From Amycolatopsis tolypomycina (lineage in GTDB: Bacteria > Actinomycetota > Actinomycetes > Mycobacteriales > Pseudonocardiaceae): 64,000 bases of DNA. The stretch lies in contig NZ_FNSO01000004.1 of assembly GCF_900105945.1 (NCBI RefSeq), forward strand, positions 3,100,001 to 3,164,000, given 5' to 3'. Below are positions 1-7,182 of the stretch, piece after piece. Position 1 is the stretch's first letter. Each line of letters opens with the position of its first letter. A program made the translations under genes and the position numbers. The notes beneath the pieces were generated by a model, which did no database searches, was not told where the DNA came from, and saw only the letters and a list, made by a program, of their open reading frames with translations.

Positions 1-216
1 CGACAGCGCGGCGAAGAGCACGGCCAGCACCACCAGCCAGACCAGCAGCGTGCCGACCGAGCCGCCCGCGACGGCCTGGTCGATGACCACGCCGATGACG
101 ACCGGAACCAGGGCCTCGCCGCCTTGGTGGCTCGAGGTCAGCAGCGCGGCGAGCGCCACCGATCGTCGTTGCCCGGCGATCGACCGGCGGAGGACTTCCC
201 GTCCCGTCGTGCTCAC
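1..216 (-). CDS. ABC transporter, membrane domain N-terminus (partial)
   Basis: Only the first ~72 residues are in the window; the rest runs off the left edge. From a GTG start with a GGAGG ribosome site 5 nt upstream it reads a short basic N-terminus, then the motif GEALVPVVIGVVIDQAV and a second hydrophobic stretch. These are typical of the first two membrane helices of a fused or half-size ABC exporter (type IV fold). An iron box of IdeR/DtxR type lies 26 nt upstream, so the protein is probably part of an iron-regulated system such as siderophore export or IrtAB-like uptake. The ATPase domain cannot be seen and the substrate is inferred only from the box. Confidence 0.65.
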   Translation of the reverse strand, partial: MSTTGREVLRRSIAGQRRSVALAALLTSSHQGGEALVPVVIGVVIDQAVAGGSVGTLLVWLVVLAVLFAALS

Positions 217-241
217 CCGCGCCTCCCTCTCCAGAGCTGGG

Positions 242-260
242 ATAGGTAAGGCTAGTCTAA
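242..260 (-). promoter_or_regulatory. IdeR/DtxR-type iron box
   Basis: The 19-mer ATAGGTAAGGCTAGTCTAA matches the DtxR/IdeR consensus (TTAGGTTAGGCTAACCTAA, with A/T allowed at the W positions) at about 16 of 19 places, with the central palindrome AAGGCTAG mostly kept. It lies between the 3' end of the DMT gene and the start of the leftward ABC gene, where an iron repressor would block that promoter. This is a single site identified by eye. Confidence 0.6.
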
Positions 261-269
261 GTAAAGAAA

Positions 270-1130
270 TTACGGGAAGACGGTCGGCTTCGTCTCAGTT
301 CGCGGCTCGGTCGCCGGCTCGCCGAACCGGGCCAGCGCGAGTGCGGCGGCCACGGCGAGCGCGAACCCGGCGACGGCGACGACCGCGAAGCCGGGCCGGG
401 TGCGGTCGCCGAGCGCCAGCACGCCGACCAGCGAGGGGAAGATTGTCTCGCCGAGCACCATCATCGCGGTCGAGGTCGTGACGCTCCCGCGCTGCAGCGC
501 CGTCGCGTAGAACAGCATGGCCATCGCGCCGGCGATCGCGACGGTGTAGGTCGCGAGGTCGGTGAGCAGGTCGAGCGGCGCGAGGCTGGGGATGATCCGG
601 CCGGCGATGGCGACGACGCCGAAGCACAGGCCGGCGACGAGCCCGAGCGCCGGCGTCCGGATCCGGCGGCTCGCCCTGCCGGCGGCGATCCCGGCCACGG
701 CGAGGACGGCGACCACGCCGACGAGCGCCAGCCGGAACCCGAGCCCGACGGGGTCCGACCCTTCGCTTTCGGCGGCGGCGCCGAGCAGGGCGAGCCCGGC
801 ACAGACGACGCCGACGGCCACCCACTCCCTCTTCCCGAGCCGCACACCGAGGAACCGCGCGGCGACGGCCGTGACGGCGAGACTGGCGGCGAGCGCGGCC
901 TGCACGACGAAGAGCGGCAGCACGTGCAGGGCGGCGATCTGCGCGACGAACCCGAGGACGTCGAGCGAAAGGCCGAGCACGAACTTCCACTGCCCGAGCA
1001 CGCGGACCAGCAGTTTCGGATCGACACCGTCGCGGCCGGTGTCGGTGGCTCGCGCGGCGACCGACTGCATCACCGAAGCCACGCCGTACGCGCATGCCGC
1101 GCCCAGGGCGCAGAGCAGTCCCCACCACAT
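270..1130 (-). CDS. DMT/EamA-type multispanning membrane protein
   Basis: A 286-residue protein with about ten hydrophobic segments and almost no soluble domain, matching the drug/metabolite transporter superfamily in size and layout. The N-terminus (MWWGLLCALGAACAYGVASV) and later FVVQAALAASLAVTAVAARFLG resemble the paired EamA halves. The start is the ATG at 1130; an in-frame GTG three codons earlier (1139) is the alternative. It is divergent from the DinB gene with a ~57-bp shared promoter region. The substrate cannot be told from sequence. Confidence 0.75.
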   Translation of the reverse strand: MWWGLLCALGAACAYGVASVMQSVAARATDTGRDGVDPKLLVRVLGQWKFVLGLSLDVLGFVAQIAALHVLPLFVVQAALAASLAVTAVAARFLGVRLGKREWVAVGVVCAGLALLGAAAESEGSDPVGLGFRLALVGVVAVLAVAGIAAGRASRRIRTPALGLVAGLCFGVVAIAGRIIPSLAPLDLLTDLATYTVAIAGAMAMLFYATALQRGSVTTSTAMMVLGETIFPSLVGVLALGDRTRPGFAVVAVAGFALAVAAALALARFGEPATEPRTETKPTVFP

Positions 1131-1175
1131 GCTGATCACTGTATTCGCCGTCCCGGTTTTGTCGGACCCGTGCGG

Positions 1176-1181
1176 TACGGT
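1176..1181 (+). promoter_or_regulatory. Candidate -10 element for a leaderless DinB transcript
   Basis: TACGGT fits the TAnnnT form of actinobacterial -10 elements and sits 6 nt before the ATG at 1188. Transcription would begin at or next to the start codon. No Shine-Dalgarno sequence is visible here. Confidence 0.4.
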
Positions 1182-1187
1182 GCGGCC

Positions 1188-1700
1188 ATGTCGAACACGA
1201 GTTCGAAGACGCACCGCCAGTGGCCCGCCCCGCTGGCGGCCGACGAGCTGCGTCTGCTGCTGGATTTCCTGCAGTTCCTCCGCGCAACGGCGGTGAACAA
1301 GCTGGCGGGGTTGTCGTTGTCGCAGGCGTCGGCGACGCCGTTGCCGGCGTCGCCACGGATGAGCGCACTGGGCGTGGTGAAGCACCTGACGGCGGTGGAG
1401 CGCTGGTGGCTGTCGATCGAGGCGGGCGGGGCGGACCTGCCATCGCTGTGGGCGGGCAGCCCGGACCCGAGCTGGAACGTGGGCCCGGAGGACACCCCGG
1501 CGTCGGTGGTGGCGGCGTACAAGGCGGAGTGGGGGCGGGTGGAGAAGGCGCTGCGTGGGTTGGGCCCCGACGACCGGACACGGCGGCGCGCGGAGTTCAC
1601 CGTTCGGTGGGTCGTCGCGCATGTCGTGCAGGAGACGGCGCGGCACGTGGGGCACCTGGACGTGCTGCGGGAACTGGCCGACGGGGAGGTGGGTGAGTGA
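1188..1700 (+). CDS. DinB/DUF664 family protein
   Basis: A 170-residue protein of the DinB_2/DUF664 four-helix-bundle family, which includes metal-dependent thiol transferases. Key pieces are ELRLLLDFLQFLRATAVNKL near the N-terminus, GVVKHLTAVERWW with the first metal-ligand His, and AHVVQETARHVGHLDVLREL with the closing His residues. The length is normal for actinobacterial members, which often carry no proven function. The start is the ATG just after a leaderless-type -10 box. Confidence 0.8.
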   Translation: MSNTSSKTHRQWPAPLAADELRLLLDFLQFLRATAVNKLAGLSLSQASATPLPASPRMSALGVVKHLTAVERWWLSIEAGGADLPSLWAGSPDPSWNVGPEDTPASVVAAYKAEWGRVEKALRGLGPDDRTRRRAEFTVRWVVAHVVQETARHVGHLDVLRELADGEVGE

Positions 1701-1744
1701 CGGCACGGTGAGGCGGTGGCGGTGGGTGGGCGAAGGGAGGGGAG

Positions 1745-1770
1745 TGAGCTTCCCCCCGTTCGCCGGACAC
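1745..1770 (+). repeat. IS3 left terminal inverted repeat
   Basis: Reads inward TGAGCTTCCCCC, then 14 more bases ending CCGGACAC. It differs from the right end at three positions in the middle. Confidence 0.9.
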
Positions 1771-1783
1771 GGCGGGTGTGGGG

Positions 1784-2617
1784 TCAGGCCGGCGCGTCTG
1801 GTGGCCGGTTGAGGGCCTCAAACGTGGCGGGGCTGTGCATCCCGATCTTGGAGTGTCTCCGTTTCGGGTTGTGCCAACACACTATCCATTCGAATATCGC
1901 GTTGGCAAGTTCGTCGCGGGTTTTCCAGGTTTTCGAGTCGAGAAGTTCGAGCTGGAGGGTTCCCCAAAACGATTCCATCATGGCGTTGTCGTAGCAGTCA
2001 CCGACGGTGCCCATGGAGGCGAGCAGGCCTGCGGCGCGGAGGCGTTGCCCGAATGCCCACGAGGTGTATTGCGATCCGTGGTCGGAATGCAGGATGGTTT
2101 TTCTGCCGTCGGGTTGGCGGCGGAGAATGGCCATGCCGAGGGCGTCGGTAACCAGTTCGGTGCGCATATGGTCGGCGATGGACCAGCCGATGATGAGCCG
2201 GGAATAGGCGTCCATCACGGCGGCGCAGTAGACGCGGCCTTCCTCGGTGGGGTGTTCGGTGATGTCGGTGATCCACAACCGGTCTGGGGCGTCGGCGGTG
2301 AACCGGCGGTTGACCAGGTCGGCACGGGGTTGCCCGGCCGGGTCGCGGACCGTGGTGACATGCCGCCGGCGACGGTAGAGGCCCTGGATGCCGGCTTCGC
2401 GCATGAGCCGCTCGACCCGTTTGAGGTTGACCGGCATCCCCAGACCGAGCCGCAATTCGGCGTGCACCCGCGGCGAACCATAGGTGCCGCGGGAATCGGC
2501 GTGGATCTGTTCGATGTGTTTCAGTAACAGCGCGTTCTCCTCCTCTCGAGCCGAGGCCGGCCGGTCGCGCCATTCGTAATAGCCGGAGCGGGACACGTTC
2601 AATACCCGGCAGGCCAC
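1784..2617 (-). CDS. IS3-family transposase OrfB (DDE catalytic part)
   Basis: A 277-residue product as an independent ORF, normally made as the C-terminal part of an OrfAB fusion. It has the rve integrase core of IS3 elements: the first catalytic Asp in LWITDITEH, the second in ILHSDHGSQYTS, and the Glu in AMMESFWGTLQLE. The N-terminal HTH_21-like region reads RVLNVSRSGYYEWRDRP. The open frame continues upstream of the annotated start back to the slippery heptamer, which supports frameshift fusion rather than independent initiation. The C-terminus (NPKRRHSKIGMHSPATFE) is complete. Confidence 0.93.
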   Translation of the reverse strand: MACRVLNVSRSGYYEWRDRPASAREEENALLLKHIEQIHADSRGTYGSPRVHAELRLGLGMPVNLKRVERLMREAGIQGLYRRRRHVTTVRDPAGQPRADLVNRRFTADAPDRLWITDITEHPTEEGRVYCAAVMDAYSRLIIGWSIADHMRTELVTDALGMAILRRQPDGRKTILHSDHGSQYTSWAFGQRLRAAGLLASMGTVGDCYDNAMMESFWGTLQLELLDSKTWKTRDELANAIFEWIVCWHNPKRRHSKIGMHSPATFEALNRPPDAPA

Positions 2618-2664
2618 CGCGACGTCGATACCGTCGGCGGCGAGCTCATGGACCAGCGGGAAGG

Positions 2665-2955
2665 TTACTTTGGGAGGATGTTCTCCCGCGCGAAGTACGC
2701 CGCCGCGCGTTTGAGGATCTCGTTCTCCATCTCCAGCTGCCGGTTCTTGCGGCGCAGCTCGGCGAGTTCCTTCTTTTCCGCGCTGGTCAACCGGGTGGCT
2801 GAGCCGTTGGTGTCGGCGTCGGCCTGGGCCATCCAGTTGCGCAGGCAGGACTCGCTGATGCCCAGTTCCTTGGCCAGCGCGGCGACCGGTTTGTCGCCCA
2901 GGCGGGCCAGCTCGACGGCACGCTGACGGAACTCAGGCGGGTGTGGTGCAGGCAT
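2665..2955 (-). CDS. IS3-family transposase OrfA (DNA-binding part)
   Basis: A 96-residue protein with the Tnp_1/HTH_8 helix-turn-helix (EFRQRAVELARLGDKPVAALAKELGI region) followed by a leucine-zipper-like coiled coil (ELAELRRKNRQLEMENEILK). This is the usual layout for binding the terminal repeats and multimerising. Its stop codon lies immediately after the heptamer CCCAAAG, where a -1 shift gives OrfAB. The length is typical of the family. Confidence 0.93.
   Translation of the reverse strand: MPAPHPPEFRQRAVELARLGDKPVAALAKELGISESCLRNWMAQADADTNGSATRLTSAEKKELAELRRKNRQLEMENEILKRAAAYFARENILPK
2668..2674 (-). other. Programmed -1 frameshift heptamer
   Basis: On the coding strand the sequence reads C CCA AAG directly before the orfA TAA, a standard X XXY YYZ slippery site. 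Slipping to CCC AAA places the ribosome in the orfB frame, which is open from there. Confidence 0.8.
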
Positions 2956-2996
2956 CGGAACATCCTCCCTGGTGACCGGCGGTCACCTCAGGTCAG

Positions 2997-3022
2997 GTGT
3001 CCGGACAACCGGGGGAAGCTCA
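2997..3022 (-). repeat. IS3 right terminal inverted repeat
   Basis: The inverted counterpart of 1745-1770, reading inward TGAGCTTCCCCC and ending CCGGACAC. It is followed by the GAG target repeat. Confidence 0.9.
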
Positions 3023-3050
3023 GAGAGGGAGAGGCTGCGGCCTGGGTCGG

Positions 3051-3320
3051 GCGTCGGTTGGTGGGTTCGGCTGGGGTTCTGTGGTGGCCTGGGGTGCGCG
3101 TCGGCTGGTGGCTTGGGCCTGGGTTCTGTGGTGGCGTGGGGCTGGTGGTCTCGGCCGGGTTCTGCGGCAGCCCGGCTCGGGCATCCGTTTGGTGGCTTCG
3201 GCTGGGTCCCGTGGCGGCTCGGTCGCGCATCGGCTGGTGGCCTTGGCCGGGATGCCGCGGCGGTTCGGATCGCGCAGCTCCGGCCGAGGTCCCGCGGCCG
3301 CGTGGGTGGGCCAGGCGAGC
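3051..3320. repeat. Degenerate ~46-bp tandem repeats
   Basis: This lies in a 620-bp gene-free stretch (3023-3642). About five to six imperfect copies of a ~40-47-bp unit are visible, each with a core like CGGCTGGTGGCTTGGGCC followed by GGGTTCTGTGGTGGC; copies begin near 3051, 3098, 3142, 3182 and 3228. Divergence grows to the right. Long ORFs on either strand through here are low-complexity Pro/Arg/Gly strings and look non-coding. Confidence 0.55.
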
Positions 3321-3477
3321 ACGGCCAGAGCCCGCGGCCGTGCGGGTTTGCCGTGGCCCGGGTAACCCCGCCCTGCATCCCGCAGCAGCGGTGCAGTCCC
3401 GCAGCAACCCCGGCGCGCGCTCCGCAGCGAACCCGTCGAGCCGAAAAGCGCGTGACAGGCGCAGCTACCCTGGACTC

Positions 3478-3567
3478 ATGGCCGTCGTTGCGGAATACCG
3501 CCGATTTACCGGCCCCCTGGCCCGTTCCGGGCGCCAGCGGGGTTCCGGTGCCATGCGCGCAGCCTGA
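3478..3567 (+). CDS. Possible 29-codon leader ORF before the PheRS-like gene
   Basis: A short ORF, MAVVAEYRRFTGPLARSGRQ and nine further residues, begins at an ATG 6 nt after a TACCCT (3466-3471) that fits a leaderless -10 element. It ends 75 nt before the PheRS-like start. It contains one Phe codon, the rare TTT. A regulatory leader peptide is possible but unproven, and the GC-rich sequence after it (around 3585-3602) can fold into hairpins. It could equally be chance. Confidence 0.28.
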   Translation: MAVVAEYRRFTGPLARSGRQRGSGAMRAA

Positions 3568-3642
3568 ACCGACGCCGTCGCCGGGTCGCCCGGGCCAGGG
3601 GGGTGCCGCCCTCGAAAGCCCGTTCAGCCCGGAGGTTCCGTC

Positions 3643-4764
3643 ATGCCCGCAACACTTTCCCCTGCCCAGCTGGCCCGCGATCTCGCCGTCCGGGATCTCG
3701 CCGATCCCGCCGCCGGGCCGCATGCCGTTCAGGTTGTCGTCGAACAAGCCGTTGCTGCCCTCGCCGGTTTGTGGTCCTGTGCGGTTCGCAGATGCCCCGG
3801 TGAGCGCATCGTCACCGTCGCCGACAACTACGACAACCTCGGCTACCACCCCGCCGACGTCACGCGCGACGCCCGCTACACCCGGTACGTCGACCAAGAC
3901 CACGTCCTGCGCAGCCACGCCACCGCCCTCATCCCCGGCGCGCTGCGGAACCTGGCCGCGGACCCGGTCGAGGACGTGCTGCTCGTCTGCGCGGGCGTCG
4001 TCTACCGCCGCGACAGCATCGACCGGCTGCACAGTGGCACGCCGCACCAGCTCGACCTGTGGCGGATCCGCCGCGGCACGACCACCAGGGCCGACCTCGA
4101 AGCGATGGTCGCCGCCCTCCTGCCGGATCTGCGGTGGCGGCTCGAGGCGCGGCGTCATCCGTACACAGTGGACGGTGCGCAACTGGACGTCGAACACGAA
4201 GGCGGCTGGGTCGAGGTCGCCGAGTGCGGGCTCGCCCACCCGGGCGTCCTCGCGCGGGCCGGGCTGGACGAACGCTGGTCCGGGCTGGCGCTCGGCCTGG
4301 GCCTCGACCGGATGGTCATGCTGCGCAAGGGCATCCCGGACATCCGGCTGCTGCGCTCCACCGAACCGGCCGTCGCCGCGCAGCTGACGGACCTCGCGCC
4401 CTACCGGCCGGTCTCCGCGCTGCCGCCGGTGCGCCGCGACCTCTCGATCGCCGTCGACGCCGACGACCGGGCCGAAGACCTCGGCGACCGCGTCCGGGAG
4501 GCACTGGGCGAAGACGTCGTCGAGTCGGTCGAGATCCGGCAGGAGACGCCCTACGCCCTGCTGCCGGCGCAGGCCCGAGCCCGGCTCGGTGCGACGCCGG
4601 ACCAGAAGAACCTGCTCGTCCGCCTGGTGCTCCGGCCCCTGGACCGGACGCTGTCCGACCACGAGGCGAACGTCCTCCGGGACCGGGCCTACGCCGCCCT
4701 GCACCGGGGGAGCGTGCACCAGTGGGCCGACCTCACCGGAGGACGCGATGGCGCAGGTGCGTGA
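3643..4764 (+). CDS. Stand-alone PheRS-like class II synthetase with FDX-ACB domain
   Basis: A 373-residue protein combining a PheS-like class II catalytic core (about residues 35-245) with a C-terminal ferredoxin-fold anticodon-binding domain (about 255-365, RRDLSIAVDADD through DRTLSDHEANVL). This is the one-chain plan of mitochondrial PheRS rather than the bacterial alpha2beta2 enzyme. Motif 2 is visible as VVYRRDSIDRLHSGTPHQLD and motif 3 as GLALGLGLDRMVMLRKGIPD. The N-terminal coiled coil of bacterial PheS is absent, and no pheT-like partner is next to it. It could charge tRNA, or use its adenylate chemistry for another purpose. The start is the ATG after GGAGG. Confidence 0.72.
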   Translation: MPATLSPAQLARDLAVRDLADPAAGPHAVQVVVEQAVAALAGLWSCAVRRCPGERIVTVADNYDNLGYHPADVTRDARYTRYVDQDHVLRSHATALIPGALRNLAADPVEDVLLVCAGVVYRRDSIDRLHSGTPHQLDLWRIRRGTTTRADLEAMVAALLPDLRWRLEARRHPYTVDGAQLDVEHEGGWVEVAECGLAHPGVLARAGLDERWSGLALGLGLDRMVMLRKGIPDIRLLRSTEPAVAAQLTDLAPYRPVSALPPVRRDLSIAVDADDRAEDLGDRVREALGEDVVESVEIRQETPYALLPAQARARLGATPDQKNLLVRLVLRPLDRTLSDHEANVLRDRAYAALHRGSVHQWADLTGGRDGAGA

Positions 4765-4920
4765 CCGAGGTCGTCGCCCGCGCGTCGATCTGCTCGAGGT
4801 TCAGCGGCGGGACGCCGTCGAACAACCGGACGCCGCCGCCGAGCGTGTACGGCGCGACGTGCAGCCGCAGCTCGTCGACCAGGCCCGCGGCGAGGTAGGA
4901 GTTGACGGTGGTCGGGCCGC
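4733..4920 (-). pseudogene. 3' fragment of a RibD-type dihydrofolate reductase gene
   Basis: The last ~62 codons of a RibD_C/DHFR-like reductase remain: GPTTVNSYLAAGLVDELRLH, then VAPYTLGGGVRLFDGVPPL and a normal C-terminus. Upstream of the GPTT motif the similarity stops abruptly and the frame continues as antisense of the LysR fragment. About two thirds of the gene, including its start, is missing. The end overlaps the PheRS-like gene tail by 32 bp in convergent orientation. Confidence 0.65.
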
Positions 4921-4922
4921 AG

Positions 4923-5516
4923 CGGGCCGGCCGCGGCATCCGCCTGACGCCGGAGGGTCGCCTGCCGGCCGACCGCGCCGCCGAAATCGCCGGACGCGTG
5001 GACGCGGCGGCCGAAGAGCCGGCCGCCCAGGTCGGCCTGCGGGCCGGGCGCGTCCGGCTGGCCGCCAACGCGGCCGCGCTGAGCACCCTCGTGCCGAACG
5101 CGGCCGCGTCGCCGGCGGCGGCGCACCCGGCGCTCGAGCTCAGCCTGGTCGACCGGCATCCCGTCGAAGCACTGGACATGCTGCGCCGCGGCGAACTCGA
5201 CGGATTCCGGTTCCGCCACCTCGCCGACGACCCGATCCACCTGATCAGCCGACGGCCGGGCGAAAGCCTGGCCGACCACCGCGACTCGGCCTGGATCGGC
5301 GGGTTCAGCCCGCGCCTCGGTTCGTCCAGCGATGACATGGTCGTCGTGCAGTCACTGGTCGCGGCCGGCCTCGGCGTCGCCACCCTGCCCGGACTGGCCC
5401 TGGCCGCACACCGCAACCCCGGCATCCACGCGGCCACCTTCGCCGACCCCCCGGACCCGCCCGCGGTGGCCGCCGTGCTGGCCGCGCTCACCCAGGCCGC
5501 CGCGGCGGGCCCGTAG
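4923..5516 (+). pseudogene. LysR-family regulator lacking its DNA-binding domain
   Basis: The frame begins inside the family at GRGIRLTPEGRLPADRAAEI, the end of the LysR winged helix. The ~55-residue helix-turn-helix and the start codon are gone. The effector domain follows to a proper stop, but it also appears shortened after LRRGELD, where about 15-20 residues normally precede the DDPIHLISR segment. It meets the RibD fragment within a few bases, so one deletion probably removed the 5' ends of a divergent gene pair. It is unlikely to bind DNA. Confidence 0.65.
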
Positions 5517-5519
5517 GGT
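5514..5519 (+). promoter_or_regulatory. Candidate -10 element for a leaderless MBL transcript
   Basis: TAGGGT lies 7 nt before the ATG at 5527. Its first three bases are the stop codon of the LysR remnant. No ribosome site is visible before the ATG. Confidence 0.4.
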
Positions 5520-5526
5520 GTCCGGC

Positions 5527-6237
5527 ATGACTGATCGGCTCTACTTCCGGCAGCTGCTCGCCGGCCGTGACTTCGCCGTCGGCGACCCCGTCGCGACGCA
5601 GATGGTGAACTTCGCCTACCTGATCGGCGACCGCGAAACCGGGGACGCCGTCATCGTCGACCCGGCCTACGCGGTGCGTGACCTCCTCGACGTCCTCGCG
5701 CAGGACGGCATGCGGCTCACCGGCGTGCTGGCCACGCACCACCACCCCGACCACGTCGGCGGCGAAATGCTCGGCTTCTCGCTGCCCGGGATCGCCGAAC
5801 TCCTCGCGGTCGAACAGGTGCCGATCCACGTCAACGGTGCCGAAACCGAGTGGGTCAAGCGGGTCACCGGCGTCTCCGGCACCGACCTGCGCGCCCACGA
5901 CCACGACGACGTCCTCGAGGTCGGCGCCATCCCGATCCGGCTGCTGCACACGCCCGGGCACACGCCGGGCAGCCAGTGCTTCCTCGTCGAGGACAAGCTC
6001 GTCTCCGGCGACACGCTCTTCCTGGAAGGCTGTGGCCGCACCGACTTCCCGGGCGGCGACGCCGAAGAGATCTACCGCAGCCTGCAGGCGCTCGCCGGCC
6101 TGCCCGGCGACCCGGTCGTCTACCCGGGCCACCAGTACTCGGCCGAGCCGTCCGCCGCGCTGTCCGAAGTCAAGCGCAGCAACTTCGTCTACCGGCCGCG
6201 GTCGCTCGACGAATGGAAGATCATGTTCGGCGGCTGA
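5527..6237 (+). CDS. MBL-fold metallo-hydrolase, glyoxalase II-like
   Basis: A 236-residue metallo-beta-lactamase-fold hydrolase. The metal motif THHHPDHVGG is followed by HTPGHTPGS, the GDTLF aspartate and the C-terminal YPGHQ histidine, so all usual ligands are present. The arrangement resembles glyoxalase II and persulfide dioxygenase-like enzymes. It lies just upstream of the sulfonate operon, which makes a sulfur role attractive, but the substrate is not defined by sequence. The C-terminal half of the family (EGCGRTDFPGGDAEEIYRS) is intact. Confidence 0.8.
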   Translation: MTDRLYFRQLLAGRDFAVGDPVATQMVNFAYLIGDRETGDAVIVDPAYAVRDLLDVLAQDGMRLTGVLATHHHPDHVGGEMLGFSLPGIAELLAVEQVPIHVNGAETEWVKRVTGVSGTDLRAHDHDDVLEVGAIPIRLLHTPGHTPGSQCFLVEDKLVSGDTLFLEGCGRTDFPGGDAEEIYRSLQALAGLPGDPVVYPGHQYSAEPSAALSEVKRSNFVYRPRSLDEWKIMFGG

Positions 6238-6363
6238 GCAAGTGCGTTCCACGGGGTGAAACACGGGGCGTTCACGGAGTGGGCACGCATTGACTTCGCC
6301 TCCCACTCCCCGGATGGTCGGGACCACGCAATCCGAGAACGTCCCCGTCCCCGGGAGAAATCC

Positions 6364-7182
6364 GTGTCGATTTCCACCACGGGCGTGCTCGCGCACGCCC
6401 GGAAACGCGCCGCCGGGCCGCCGCGCAAAGCCGTGCGGCGGCCCGATCTGCGGCGCTGGATCAGCCCGGTGGTGCTCGTCGCCGCCTGGCAGGTCGCCAG
6501 CGCCACCGGCGTGCTGCCGCCGGACAAGCTCAGTTCACCGTGGACGGTCGTGCAGGCCGGCATCGAAACCGCGCGCAGCGGCGAACTCGGCACCGCGTTC
6601 GCCGTTTCGCTCGGGCGGGTCGGTGCCGGCTTCGCGCTCGGCGCGCTCGCCGGCGTTCTGCTCGGCATCGTCTCGGGGCTGTCGCGCTGGGGCGAAGCCC
6701 TGGTCGACCCGCCGGTGCAGATGCTGCGCACGCTGCCGTTCCTCGGCCTGATCCCGCTGTTCATCCTGTGGTTCGGCATCGGCGAGGAGACCAAGATCGT
6801 GCTGGTCGCGCTCGGCGTGGCCTTCCCGCTCTACCTCAACGTCCACTCGGGAATCCGCGGCGCCGACCCGGCGCTGGTGGAAGCCTCGCGGGCGCTCGGG
6901 TTCAGCCGCGCGGAACGGCTCTGGCACGTCGTCCTGCCCGGTGCCCTGCCGCAGGCGCTCGTCGGGTTGCGGCAGTCGCTCGGGCTCGCGTGGCTCGCGC
7001 TGATCGTCGGCGAGACCGTCAACGCCGACGCCGGCGTCGGCTACCTCATCAACAACGCCCGCGAATTCCTGCGCACCGACGTCGTGGTCGTCGGTCTCGT
7101 CCTCTACGCCCTGCTCGGCCTGGTCACCGACGCGCTGGTCCGGCTGCTCGAACGGAAGGTCCTGCGGTGGCGAACCCGGTAG
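6364..7182 (+). CDS. ssuC: Sulfonate ABC transporter permease
   Basis: A 272-residue inner-membrane permease of the SsuC/TauC type with about six helices and the cytoplasmic EAA-like loop (ALVEASRALGFSRAERLWHVVLPGALP split around the conserved G). It is the first gene of a four-gene overlapping operon with ATPase, lipoprotein and LLM monooxygenase, as in alkanesulfonate utilisation. The GTG at 6364 follows a GGGAGA ribosome site. The frame stays open 36 codons upstream to a GTG at 6256, but that extension has no ribosome site and no family similarity. Confidence 0.82.
   Translation: MSISTTGVLAHARKRAAGPPRKAVRRPDLRRWISPVVLVAAWQVASATGVLPPDKLSSPWTVVQAGIETARSGELGTAFAVSLGRVGAGFALGALAGVLLGIVSGLSRWGEALVDPPVQMLRTLPFLGLIPLFILWFGIGEETKIVLVALGVAFPLYLNVHSGIRGADPALVEASRALGFSRAERLWHVVLPGALPQALVGLRQSLGLAWLALIVGETVNADAGVGYLINNAREFLRTDVVVVGLVLYALLGLVTDALVRLLERKVLRWRTR

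Larger units (their letters stand above)
1745..3022 (-). mobile_element. Complete IS3-family insertion sequence
   Basis: A 1,278-bp element transcribed leftward. It is bounded by 26-bp imperfect inverted repeats (23 of 26 identical, beginning TGAGCTTCCCCC) and by a 3-bp direct repeat GAG (1742-1744 and 3023-3025), the usual IS3 target duplication. It holds orfA (2665-2955) and orfB (1784-2617 and upstream) overlapping in the -1 frame with a slippery heptamer at 2668-2674. Ends, frames and DDE residues are intact, so it looks recently inserted and potentially active. Confidence 0.93.

Noticed and set aside
3478..3642. T-box leader before the PheRS-like gene
   Set aside because: No T-box bulge, specifier loop or antiterminator motif is visible; a short leader ORF is the only hint of regulation.
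2983..4719. A 578-codon minus-strand frame through the repeats and the PheRS-like gene
   Set aside because: It has a Pro/Arg-rich, repetitive translation and overlaps a well-supported plus-strand synthetase-like gene.
6256..6363. Extended N-terminus or SAM-type riboswitch before ssuC
   Set aside because: The extension lacks a ribosome site and family similarity, and I could not find the conserved core of any known sulfur riboswitch.
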